Source: Schaalia sp. JY-X169
GTDB taxonomy: Bacteria > Actinomycetota > Actinomycetes > Actinomycetales > Actinomycetaceae
Length of the DNA: 64,000 nt
Assembly: GCF_014069575.1 (NCBI RefSeq)
Contig: NZ_CP059675.1
Location: 372,001-436,000, forward strand
Direction of reading: 5' to 3'
The notes beneath the pieces were generated by a model, which did no database searches, had not been told where the DNA came from, and saw only the letters and a program-made list of their open reading frames with translations. The position numbers and the translations under genes are program-made. Position 1 is the first letter of the stretch; each line of letters begins with the position of its first letter. This document shows, piece by piece, positions 18,736 through 27,814 of this stretch.

Positions 18736-19329
18736 TTGGATAAGCAGTCGCCGTGGCTGATTGTCGGCCTTGGCAACCCCGGTTCCACCTATCAGTTCAC
18801 CCGTCACAACGTCGGTAGGGACGCTGTGACGATACTTGCCGCTAGGGAGGCCAGCAGCTTCTCAAGGGACAGGAGCGGATTGATGGTGGCTGACGCATTT
18901 CTCGGGCCGGGTCCGGGCAACGGCCGCACCTACCTCGCCTACTCGACCACCTACATGAACGTTACGGGCCCTCCCGTGGCTGCGTTTGCCCGCAGGTTCA
19001 GCATTCCAATCGAGCAGATCCTAGTAATCCACGACGACCTCGACCTCGAACCCCACACCCTCAGACTCAAGAGAGATGGGGGAGAAGGTGGACACAATGG
19101 ACTGCGGTCCATATCAGCTGCTCTGGGCACCAAAGACTACTTGAGGTTACGCATCGGCATTGGACGTCCGCAGGGTCGCCAAGATGCGGCAGGCTTCGTC
19201 CTCGCGCCAATCCCAAAGGCAGAGCGAACCGAGTGGACGGTGACTGAGGAAATGGCGGCGGATGTGGCTTGTGATGTCGTGACACGCGGGTTCATCCCAA
19301 CCCAGCAACTTCTACACTCGGCAAGGTAG
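18736..19329 (+). CDS. pth: Peptidyl-tRNA hydrolase
   Basis: Frees peptides from tRNA lost by stalled ribosomes. The 197-aa protein has LIVGLGNPGSTYQFTRHNVG (catalytic His in TRHNVG), TYMNVTGPPV, VIHDDLDL and GGEGGHNGLRSI. The start is TTG 18736, preceded by ACGGAGC; the first residues (DKQSPWLIVGLGNPG) match the family. mfd starts 6 bases after the stop, so they form an operon. Confidence 0.95.
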   Translation: MDKQSPWLIVGLGNPGSTYQFTRHNVGRDAVTILAAREASSFSRDRSGLMVADAFLGPGPGNGRTYLAYSTTYMNVTGPPVAAFARRFSIPIEQILVIHDDLDLEPHTLRLKRDGGEGGHNGLRSISAALGTKDYLRLRIGIGRPQGRQDAAGFVLAPIPKAERTEWTVTEEMAADVACDVVTRGFIPTQQLLHSAR

Positions 19330-19335
19330 GGACGA

Positions 19336-22300
19336 ATGAGCGACGAACACAGCATGGAGCTCTCTGCGCTACTAGAGGTCGTCCAAAATGACGGTGCCCT
19401 TGCCGCGACCCTGCCAACTATGGCGCAACCAGGGTTTGGCACTCTAGTTATCCCCGATGGACTGCGCCCGGCAGCGGTTGCGCTTGCGGTTCAAGAGAGA
19501 GTCTCTCGGGGCGTGAAGTCACCCGTGGTCGTGGTGACGTCCTCGGGGCGCCAAGGCGCGAAGTTCGCCCAGGCAGCATCCGCCTGGACAACCGGGGTGG
19601 CCATGATGCCCTCTTGGGAGACCCTGCCGCACGAGCGACTTTCACCCCAGGTCGACACAATGGCTCGACGCGCCACTATTCTTCGTCGCCTGACCCATCC
19701 GCAGGATGATGTCCCAGGCGCGGGTCCCATCTCGGTTCTTGTGCTCCCAGTTCGAACCCTGATGCAGCCCCTCATTGCCGGAATCGGTGAGATCACTCCG
19801 GTGACCGCACACGTTGGAGACTGGATCGATCCAGGTTTACTCCAGGAGCAGCTGGTCGCACTGGGATATGAAGCAGTGGATATGGTGGAGAAGCGCGGAC
19901 AGGTGGCTGTGCGTGGATCTATCGTCGACGTGTTTGTTCCCACCAGCCCCCACCCGCTCCGCCTGGAGCTCTTTGGCGACGAAGTTGAGGAAATCCGCCA
20001 CTTCAACCTGTCCGACCAAAGGACCGTTGGGGACGCCGAGGGCGGACTGTGGGCGCCCCCCGCCCGAGAGTTCCTCCTCACCCAGCAGGCTCGGGCGAAA
20101 GCGCTTGCGGCGCAGTCCGACCTGCCGGGAGCGCGAGAGATACTCGAGTTGGCAGCTGAGGGAATTTATGCGCCTGGTCTTGAAGCGTTGGCGCCCTCGT
20201 TGGTGTCCGGTATGGAGATGCTCAGCGACCTGATTCCGCAGGACTCACTTTTCATCCTTGATGAGCCGGAAAAAACGCTGGCCAGGGGCACCGACCTCCT
20301 GCGCACGGCCGACGAGTTTCTCTCTGCTGCCTGGGGTAGCGCTGCCGCCGGTGGGGCGATTCCTCTCTTGGCCCAGGATGCTTCTTTTGTGCCTTTTGAG
20401 GACATATGGGGGCGCGGTCCCTCAAGGGCGTGGTGGGAGTTCACGGCGTTGCCGCCACCCGCCCTCGCCGACGCCATGGTGGATGAGCAAGACACCACCA
20501 TTCCAGATCAGGGTGACAGTGGTGATGCTTCCGGTGCGTCGGTGGAAGCAGTGGTGGTTAGCCCCAGACTCGCGCGCGTCGGAGGGCGCGACGTGCAGCC
20601 CTACCGCGGTGAGTTCGATCGCGCGACAGATGACTTGCGTTCATTGGCAGGGCGTGGGTGGCGCCTCATCGTTACGGTGCCAGCTCCTGGGGCTGGTCGC
20701 CGCATTGTTGAGGTGCTGCGCGAACGTGACGTTGTTGCCCGACTGGTTGAAGATGTCACCGCTGATGATCCGGTGGGTGTGGTTGCGGTTATTCCCGCTC
20801 CGGGTAACACCGGGTTTGTCATGCACTCCGAGAACCTCGCCATTCTCACCGAGCAGGATCTGACGGGGCGTGCTGGCGCGAACACTCGGGACATGCGCAA
20901 ACTTGCCGCTAAACGAAAGAAGGGCATCGATCCTCTGACGCTGCGAATCGGTGACTTTGTCGTCCATTCCCAACACGGCATCGGGAAGTTCCTCGGTATA
21001 GAGACCAGAACGACGGGTAAGGGTGAGGATCGGGTCCAGCGCGACTACCTGGTGATTGAGTACCAGGCCGCGCGGCGCGGTCAGCCGGGGGATAACCTCT
21101 ATGTTCCGACAACTTCGTTGGACCAGGTTTCGGCCTACTCCGGGTCGGACGCTCCCAAGCTATCCAAGATGGGCGGGGCTGACTGGGCGAAGACTAAGCA
21201 GAAGGCCCGCAAGGCGGTTATGGAGATCGCCGCGGAGCTCGTGCGCCTCTACGCGGAACGCGCAAAGGCGGAAGGGTACGCTTTCGCTCCTGACACGCCG
21301 TGGCAGCGCGAGCTTGAAGATGCCTTTGAGTACACGGAAACCCCCGATCAGTTGGCGACAATTGATGAGGTGAAGGCGGATATGGAGAAGCGGGTCCCGA
21401 TGGACCGGCTTCTGACCGGCGACGTTGGCTACGGCAAGACCGAGGTCGCTGTGCGTGCTGCATTTAAGGCCGTTCAGGATGGGAAACAGGTTGCGATCCT
21501 CGTACCCACAACGCTGCTTGCCCAGCAGCACTACGACACCTTTGCTGAACGCTATGCCGGATACCCCATCAAGGTTGCACAACTGTCCCGCTTCACTTCG
21601 CCCTCGGACGCCACCAAGGTCAAGGCGGGCCTTGCCGACGGCACCGTTGACGTCGTTATTGGCACCCACACCCTGTTGACAGGGTCAGTCCAGTTCAAGG
21701 ATTTGGGGCTGGTTGTGGTTGATGAGGAACAGCGATTCGGGGTGGAACACAAGGAGACCCTGAAAGCGTTGCGAACCAACGTAGATGTGCTGTCCATGTC
21801 CGCCACGCCAATCCCCAGGACCCTGGAGATGGCGATCTCTGGCATCCGCGAGATGTCGGTGTTGCAGACCCCTCCAGAAGAGAGGCAACCGGTCCTCACT
21901 TTCGTGGGACCATACTCGAACGCCCAGGTCGCCGCGGCAGTGCGTAGGGAACTACTGCGGGACGGCCAGGTCTTCTTCGTTCACAACCGAGTCGATTCGA
22001 TCAATAAGGTCGCGGCAGGACTTCAGGAGCTGGTGCCGGAAGCCAGGATTCGGGTGGCGCATGGAAAGCTGTCCGAGGCCGAACTTGAGAAGACAATCAT
22101 CGATTTCTGGAATCACGAGTTTGACGTACTAGTTTCCACGACCATCATTGAGACCGGCCTCGACATCTCTAACGCCAACACCCTGATCGTTGATCGGGCA
22201 GACACGTTTGGACTGTCACAGCTGCACCAGTTGAGGGGTCGCGTTGGACGAGGACGGGAGCGGGCGTATGCCTACTTCCTCTACGGCACCAACAAGACGC

Positions 22301-22986
22301 TCTCTGAGACTGCCCTCGAACGACTGCGAACAATCGCTTCCAACACCGATCTGGGTGCAGGGCTTGCCATCGCACAAAAGGACCTGGAGATCCGTGGGGC
22401 AGGAAACCTGCTGGGTGGCGCTCAGTCGGGTCACATTGAAGGGGTGGGCTTTGACCTGTACATACGCATGGTTTCCGAAGCTGTTGCGGCCTTCAAGGGG
22501 GAAAAGGTAGAGGACACGACGGATGTGCGAGTTGAACTGGCGGTGGATGCTCACCTTCCGGAAGAGTACGTGCCGGGCGAACGCTTGCGCCTAGAAACCT
22601 ACGGGCGCATCGCGGCGGTGACGAGTGATGGCACCGAGGCCGAACTGCGCGAGGAGCTTACCGACCGATTTGGTCCGATTCCCCGCGAGGTTGATCTAAT
22701 GATTGCCGTAGCGAGACTGCGAGAGAAGCTGCGGCAGGCCGGTATAACGGAGGCCCTGACACAGGGGCGTTACCTGCGGCTCGGACCGGTGCAGCTCCCC
22801 GAATCGAAGGCACTTCGACTGCAACGTCTCTATCCTGGTACCACCATCAAGCCGGCGGTTCGCCAAATCCTTGTGCCGATCTCACGACCGAGCATGGCTT
22901 CAGAGTCATCCCCGGCCGATGAGGAGCTTCTAGAGTGGGTTGAGAACCTGTTGAAAGTCCTCAGTGCTCCAATAGCGCGGAGTTAG
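19336..22986 (+). CDS. mfd: Transcription-repair coupling factor Mfd
   Basis: A 1216-aa ATP-driven DNA translocase that removes stalled RNA polymerase and recruits UvrA. The N-terminal UvrB-like region (about 1-350) is followed by the RNAP-interacting domain (IGDFVVHSQHGIGKFLG, about 535) and the RecG-like helicase core: Walker A LTGDVGYGKTEVAVR (about 695), DEEQRFGVEHKE (about 797), SMSATPIPRTLEMAISGIRE and QLRGRVGRGRERAYAYF. The C-terminal TRCF domain is included. Length is normal. It is preceded by pth and followed by a lipoprotein gene. Confidence 0.97.
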   Translation: MSDEHSMELSALLEVVQNDGALAATLPTMAQPGFGTLVIPDGLRPAAVALAVQERVSRGVKSPVVVVTSSGRQGAKFAQAASAWTTGVAMMPSWETLPHERLSPQVDTMARRATILRRLTHPQDDVPGAGPISVLVLPVRTLMQPLIAGIGEITPVTAHVGDWIDPGLLQEQLVALGYEAVDMVEKRGQVAVRGSIVDVFVPTSPHPLRLELFGDEVEEIRHFNLSDQRTVGDAEGGLWAPPAREFLLTQQARAKALAAQSDLPGAREILELAAEGIYAPGLEALAPSLVSGMEMLSDLIPQDSLFILDEPEKTLARGTDLLRTADEFLSAAWGSAAAGGAIPLLAQDASFVPFEDIWGRGPSRAWWEFTALPPPALADAMVDEQDTTIPDQGDSGDASGASVEAVVVSPRLARVGGRDVQPYRGEFDRATDDLRSLAGRGWRLIVTVPAPGAGRRIVEVLRERDVVARLVEDVTADDPVGVVAVIPAPGNTGFVMHSENLAILTEQDLTGRAGANTRDMRKLAAKRKKGIDPLTLRIGDFVVHSQHGIGKFLGIETRTTGKGEDRVQRDYLVIEYQAARRGQPGDNLYVPTTSLDQVSAYSGSDAPKLSKMGGADWAKTKQKARKAVMEIAAELVRLYAERAKAEGYAFAPDTPWQRELEDAFEYTETPDQLATIDEVKADMEKRVPMDRLLTGDVGYGKTEVAVRAAFKAVQDGKQVAILVPTTLLAQQHYDTFAERYAGYPIKVAQLSRFTSPSDATKVKAGLADGTVDVVIGTHTLLTGSVQFKDLGLVVVDEEQRFGVEHKETLKALRTNVDVLSMSATPIPRTLEMAISGIREMSVLQTPPEERQPVLTFVGPYSNAQVAAAVRRELLRDGQVFFVHNRVDSINKVAAGLQELVPEARIRVAHGKLSEAELEKTIIDFWNHEFDVLVSTTIIETGLDISNANTLIVDRADTFGLSQLHQLRGRVGRGRERAYAYFLYGTNKTLSETALERLRTIASNTDLGAGLAIAQKDLEIRGAGNLLGGAQSGHIEGVGFDLYIRMVSEAVAAFKGEKVEDTTDVRVELAVDAHLPEEYVPGERLRLETYGRIAAVTSDGTEAELREELTDRFGPIPREVDLMIAVARLREKLRQAGITEALTQGRYLRLGPVQLPESKALRLQRLYPGTTIKPAVRQILVPISRPSMASESSPADEELLEWVENLLKVLSAPIARS

Positions 22987-23039
22987 GGGCCCAAGTTTGT
23001 CGTACACTGGGAAGCGGAGATTTCCACGAAGGGGGCGAA

Positions 23040-23618
23040 GTGGCTCGAGCCTACAAATTTCGATCCATTGGTAAGACACTGGCCGCAGCGGCACTCGCTT
23101 CGGCGGTTGCACTAGGACTTTCTGCCTGTGGCACATCAGGTAGTCCGGGAACTGCGTTCATTGTGAATGGTGAAAGCTTCTCAGAAACGGACCTGACAGA
23201 CACTGTTACGCAGTGGGCTGAATTGTCCGGGGTTGAGGTTCCTCGTGATCAGATGGCTGGGTTTCTTGTTGAGACCACTGTCCGACTTCAGGCAGCAGAT
23301 GAAGTTGGGGTTGGGCTGAGTGAGGAAGATGTACAGCAGACCCTAGAGGGTACGCTGGCGCAGGCGAACAGTGACTTGTCAGCCAGTCAGATTATTCCCC
23401 CTGTTCGTGAAATGTTCCGCGACCTGCTACTGGTCAACACCGTGCAAAGTGGCGCTGTGAGTGAAGAGCAGATCACTGAGATGAACACCCTGATTTCGGA
23501 TGCATCCATCACACTAAACCCGCGTTACGGCACTTTCACCGACGGGCAGATTCAAGCTCCCGGTGCCCTGCCGGGAACGGTAACGGGAAATCTGCTTGAA
23601 GAGATCCCTGTCGGCTAA
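23040..23618 (+). CDS. SurA-N-like lipoprotein
   Basis: A 192-aa secreted lipoprotein. The Lys/Arg-rich start, hydrophobic stretch AAAALASAVALGL and lipobox LSAC predict cleavage before Cys30 and membrane anchoring. The mature part (FIVNGESFSETDL, then AGFLVETTVRLQAADEVGVG) resembles the SurA N-terminal chaperone fold without a PPIase domain. It probably helps fold exported proteins. The GTG start follows AAGGGGG. A lipoprotein of this kind between mfd and eno is conserved in many actinobacteria. Confidence 0.8.
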   Translation: MARAYKFRSIGKTLAAAALASAVALGLSACGTSGSPGTAFIVNGESFSETDLTDTVTQWAELSGVEVPRDQMAGFLVETTVRLQAADEVGVGLSEEDVQQTLEGTLAQANSDLSASQIIPPVREMFRDLLLVNTVQSGAVSEEQITEMNTLISDASITLNPRYGTFTDGQIQAPGALPGTVTGNLLEEIPVG

Positions 23619-23666
23619 GGCCAACTAAGCTGTTCCTACTAAACCTGTTCGACAATCCACTGCTAA

Positions 23667-24962
<1,296 letters not shown>

Positions 24963-24997
24963 TGTCTCGTTGCGCGTGAACTAACGCGTAGTCGTCA

Positions 24998-25023
24998 GGG
25001 CCCCCGGTTTTTACCGGGGGCCC
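24998..25023 (+). terminator. Strong GC hairpin after eno
   Basis: GGGCCCCCGGT (24998-25008), loop TTTT, ACCGGGGGCCC (25013-25023): a perfect 11-bp stem 35 bases after the eno stop. The T residues are in the loop, not after the stem. Confidence 0.7.
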
Positions 25024-25063
25024 TTGGCGTGGTGGATTTGGCAATGACCCGACTTCCGACAAG

Positions 25064-25894
25064 ATGGACACTATGAGTTCCACATCCGGCCCCCCGCAGC
25101 GCCCTCGTGCGCGCGCCATGCTGGATGCGTCGGAGAAGCAGACGGTGGGGGCCCCGGAACGAGAAGTATCACGAAGGGCGCCTTCGTCCTCGACACTGAA
25201 GACCGCGACCTCGCCGCGGACGACCTCAAGTGGGATTGCAACCCGGGCCAGGAAGCCCACTACCGCGTCTCTTCGCTCCTCTACCCCCTGGAAGGAAACC
25301 TCCTTCACTTGGGGTGGTCGAAAGGGCGGCACGGGGCGTCCCGGAAGCAGTGGGACGAAAAACCATTCCAAACCAGCAGCTCAGAGGCCTGCGGATGCTG
25401 CGAAAGCACCCCGGCGCCCGATCAAGATTCACACCAAGCGCGCGCCAATGAAATGGACTTTTGGGGGACTGACCATTTCGGTGAGGTTGTTGGTAGTACT
25501 AGCGGTCGTTGGGGTCCTCGTTGTGACACTCGTACCCTTGGGTTTGCAGTGGGTGAAACAGGAGCAGGCATATCATTCTGCCGTTAACGAGGTGGCGACT
25601 GCCCAGGCGCGAGTCGAAGAGCTACAAGGCGAGTTGGAGCAGTGGAATCAAGAGGACTACATAGCTGCTCAGGCTCGGGAGAGACTGGGATACGTTAGAC
25701 CCGGCGAAACCCAGTATGTGATTACCGATGCGCCAGAACCTGAAGAGGACAAGGAGCACGCGGTCGCACATAACAATGCGACGGGGCCGGAGAAGCCGTG
25801 GGCCTGGACTGTGTTGGAGTCCCTCAAGAATGCTGATCAGCCACCGGCCTCAGCAGGCCTCGTTGACTCTTCTAGGAACGGCGAGGGCGGATAG
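25064..25894 (+). CDS. Septum formation initiator (FtsB/DivIC-like)
   Basis: A 276-aa bitopic membrane protein of the divisome. A long basic Ser/Thr/Pro-rich cytoplasmic region (about 1-135) precedes one membrane span (LLVVLAVVGVLVVTLVPLGL, about 142-162). A coiled coil follows (VNEVATAQARVEELQGELEQ), then the conserved box YIAAQARERLGYVRPGETQY (about 208). The acidic C-terminal tail is low complexity. By family knowledge it bridges FtsL and FtsQ. It lies in the conserved eno - divIC - DUF501 - ppx order. ATG 25064 or 25073 could be the start. Confidence 0.88.
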   Translation: MDTMSSTSGPPQRPRARAMLDASEKQTVGAPEREVSRRAPSSSTLKTATSPRTTSSGIATRARKPTTASLRSSTPWKETSFTWGGRKGGTGRPGSSGTKNHSKPAAQRPADAAKAPRRPIKIHTKRAPMKWTFGGLTISVRLLVVLAVVGVLVVTLVPLGLQWVKQEQAYHSAVNEVATAQARVEELQGELEQWNQEDYIAAQARERLGYVRPGETQYVITDAPEPEEDKEHAVAHNNATGPEKPWAWTVLESLKNADQPPASAGLVDSSRNGEGG

Positions 25895-25923
25895 TTACGA
25901 CGATGCGGAAGGATGGATGAGAG

Positions 25924-26490
25924 ATGACGTGGTTGCAGGGAGTTCGGTGGGACGAAGCGGACCGAGAGGCAGTCATTTCGGACCTGGGTCGCGAACCGCG
26001 GGGCGTCGTCGGAGTGGGGGCGCGAGGCACGGACGGACACCCTCTCGTCCTCGTCACTTCCCCGAGGCTGCCCGATGGAACGCCGTTCCCGACCACCTTC
26101 TACCTGACAGACGCGACGCTCACAGCCGCATGCTCACGGCTGGAGGCAGAGCACTTCATGGAGCAGCTCAACGCATCTTTGGAAGAAGATGCCGGCTTTG
26201 CCACCCTCCATGAAGCCGCTCACCAGGACTACCTTTCCCGCAGGGCCGAGGTCGGTGCCGCCACGGGAACCGGGGAGGTCCCCGAAGTTGCGGGTATCAG
26301 TGCCGGTGGGTTACCGAACCGCGTGAAGTGCCTGCACGCCCTCGTCGGACACGCCCTCGTGGCAGGACCGGGAGTTAACCCTGCGGGGGACGCCTCTCTG
26401 GCAGAGATGAAGTGTCGGGGCTTGATTCCCGCGGGTTTCAGGGCAGTCTCGGCACAAGAACTTGCTGAGGGCGTCGGCAATGACGACTGA
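25924..26490 (+). CDS. DUF501 protein
   Basis: A 188-aa protein with the family core LPNRVKCLHALVGHALVAGP and GVNPAGD (about 128-155). The N-terminal half (VSDLGREPRGVVGVGARG type segment, then FPTTFYLTDATLTAACSRLE) is also typical. Function is unknown. Its conserved place between the FtsB-like gene and ppx in actinobacteria is seen here too. The last 11 bases overlap ppx. Confidence 0.88.
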   Translation: MTWLQGVRWDEADREAVISDLGREPRGVVGVGARGTDGHPLVLVTSPRLPDGTPFPTTFYLTDATLTAACSRLEAEHFMEQLNASLEEDAGFATLHEAAHQDYLSRRAEVGAATGTGEVPEVAGISAGGLPNRVKCLHALVGHALVAGPGVNPAGDASLAEMKCRGLIPAGFRAVSAQELAEGVGNDD

Positions 26491-27469
26491 CGTGGTCCGC
26501 GTCGCCGCAATCGATTGCGGGACAAACTCGATCCGCCTCCTGATTGCCGATGTGCCGCAGGGGGCCGAGGACGCGCGCGACCTCGCAGATGTTGAGCGCG
26601 ACATGATCATCACCAGGTTGGGTCAGGGTGTTGACCGCACCGGAATGCTTGATCCCGCAGCAATCCAGCGAACCTTGGACGCTGCGCGCCTATACCAGGA
26701 GCGTATTGAGGATGCCGGCGTGGCGGACGTGATCATCGCGGCGACCTCTGCGAGTCGAGATGCGTCCAACCGGGCCGACTTTGTTGAAGGTATTCGCGCG
26801 ATCACGGGGATTGAACCGAGGGTCATCACAGGCGCGGAAGAGGCCGCATTGTCATTTGTTGGCGCCATTTCTTCGTTGCCGCGTGACCTCAAGACGCCCT
26901 ACCTGGTTGTGGATATTGGTGGGGGATCAACGGAGTTCGTCCTCGGCCACTCAGAAGTAGAACAGGCCGTGTCGGTGAATATGGGGTCGGTTCGAGTCAC
27001 GGAGAGATTTGGTCCGGAACCATGGACGCCGGACAAACAGGCGGCCGCCAGGGCTTGGATCGATACCCAACTCGACGTGGCTGAGGGTTCCGTGGACTTC
27101 GCGGCTGCCCGGACCGTCGTGGGAGTGGCAGGCACAGTGACTTCGTTGGCGGCGCTGATCGCGCAGGTCCCGGAGTATTCCCCGGACGCCACCCACGGCT
27201 TGATCCCAACGGTCGAACAGTGGGCCTCCGCCCTCGACCACATGGTCAACGATTCGGTGGAGGAGAAGTCCCGACAGCCTGCCATGCCACCTGGGCGTGC
27301 TGATGTCATTGCGGGGGGTGCGCTGATTTGGGAGAGGATTTTGGTTCGACTGGGGGTCATCCCGGATCACGCGGCGGGCCCCACTACCGCGGCTCCCACA
27401 GTGGTCGTTTCCGAGCATGACATCCTGGACGGGCTGGCGTTGAGCGTTGCGGTGGCGCTGCGGGACTAA
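26480..27469 (+). CDS. ppx: Exopolyphosphatase / Ppx-GppA phosphatase
   Basis: A 329-aa member of the ASKHA superfamily that hydrolyses polyphosphate or pppGpp. It has the phosphate-1 motif RVAAIDCGTNSIRLLIADV (about 8-26), ATSASRDASNRADFVEG, the phosphate-2 motif VVDIGGGSTEFVLG (about 145) and GVAGTVTSLAAL. It lacks the C-terminal HD domain of long forms. TTG 26462 is in frame, but ATG 26480 fits the family start. It is the last core gene before the tRNA where the mobile region begins. A 20-bp sequence (ATCCCGGTTTTCACGGTCCC) is imperfectly repeated just after the stop. Confidence 0.92.
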   Translation: MTTDVVRVAAIDCGTNSIRLLIADVPQGAEDARDLADVERDMIITRLGQGVDRTGMLDPAAIQRTLDAARLYQERIEDAGVADVIIAATSASRDASNRADFVEGIRAITGIEPRVITGAEEAALSFVGAISSLPRDLKTPYLVVDIGGGSTEFVLGHSEVEQAVSVNMGSVRVTERFGPEPWTPDKQAAARAWIDTQLDVAEGSVDFAAARTVVGVAGTVTSLAALIAQVPEYSPDATHGLIPTVEQWASALDHMVNDSVEEKSRQPAMPPGRADVIAGGALIWERILVRLGVIPDHAAGPTTAAPTVVVSEHDILDGLALSVAVALRD

Positions 27470-27505
27470 TCCCGGTTTTCACGGTCCCGTCGCCTTGATC
27501 CCGGT

Positions 27506-27535
27506 TTCACGGTCCCAGCGGTTGTGAATTACAAT
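27506..27535 (+). promoter_or_regulatory. Candidate promoter of the tRNA at 27560
   Basis: TTCACG (27506-27511), 18 bases, TACAAT (27530-27535), placing a start point about 15-20 bases before the mature tRNA. Consensus-based only. Confidence 0.35.
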
Positions 27536-27559
27536 CGGAGGGCCGCATCTGGCGCACAC

Positions 27560-27632
27560 GCCCCCGTAGCCCAATGGCAGAGGCAACCGACTTAAAATCG
27601 GTACAGTGTCGGTTCGAGTCCGACCGGGGGTA
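27560..27632 (+). tRNA. tRNA-Leu-like (TAA), short variable loop
   Basis: Acceptor GCCCCCG (27560-27566) pairs with CGGGGGT (27625-27631, one G-U); discriminator A27632. Anticodon stem ACCGA/TCGGT carries loop CTTAAAA with anticodon TAA at 27593-27595. The T-arm is GTCGGTTCGAGTCCGAC. Anticodon and A73 indicate leucine, yet the variable region is only about 5 bases, whereas tRNA-Leu normally has a long variable arm. Its 3' 34 bases plus one more form the 35-bp att core. Confidence 0.8.
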
Positions 27633-27633
27633 C
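27599..27633 (+). repeat. Left attachment site (attL core) in the tRNA 3' end
   Basis: 35 bp identical to 46451-46485, starting CGGTACAGTGTCGGTTCGAG. Identity ends exactly at both sides (27598 T versus 46450 C; 27634 T versus 46486 C). The core covers the anticodon-stem 3' strand, T-arm and acceptor 3' strand. This is the typical position of integrase attachment sites, and the tRNA stays intact. Confidence 0.9.
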
Positions 27634-27730
27634 TTTTTCTTCGCGCAACCACACCTGGACCGCTCTTGGAGCCCAGCAACGCCCTTAGAAACAGCCCTCA
27701 AACCGTACCTCCACCGGTATTATCGTGGAT

Positions 27731-27750
27731 GTTGGTCCACACGGACCAAC
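27731..27750 (+). promoter_or_regulatory. Palindrome upstream of the defence locus
   Basis: GTTGGTCC-ACAC-GGACCAAC, a perfect 8-bp inverted repeat just downstream of a possible -10 element TATTAT (27718-27723). Its position suggests an operator, or an RNA hairpin, controlling the helicase-methyltransferase operon; no regulator gene is adjacent. Confidence 0.35.
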
Positions 27751-27768
27751 AAGAGGGAGACGACCAAC

Positions 27769-27810
27769 GTGACTGTGCCGGGGCTGACTGCAGATAGGGA
27801 CGCCGGGTAG
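27769..27810 (+). CDS. Possible 13-aa leader peptide
   Basis: GTG-initiated frame MTVPGLTADRDAG with a good upstream GAGGGAG, ending 4 bases before the helicase ATG, which itself has only a weak ribosome site. It may couple translation into the helicase gene. It could also be chance, or the helicase may use a different start. Confidence 0.3.
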   Translation: MTVPGLTADRDAG

Positions 27811-27814
27811 TCGC

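Noticed and set aside
26462-26479. Upstream TTG start for ppx
   Set aside because: It would deepen the overlap with DUF501 and add residues not seen in the family; ATG 26480 directly precedes the conserved start.
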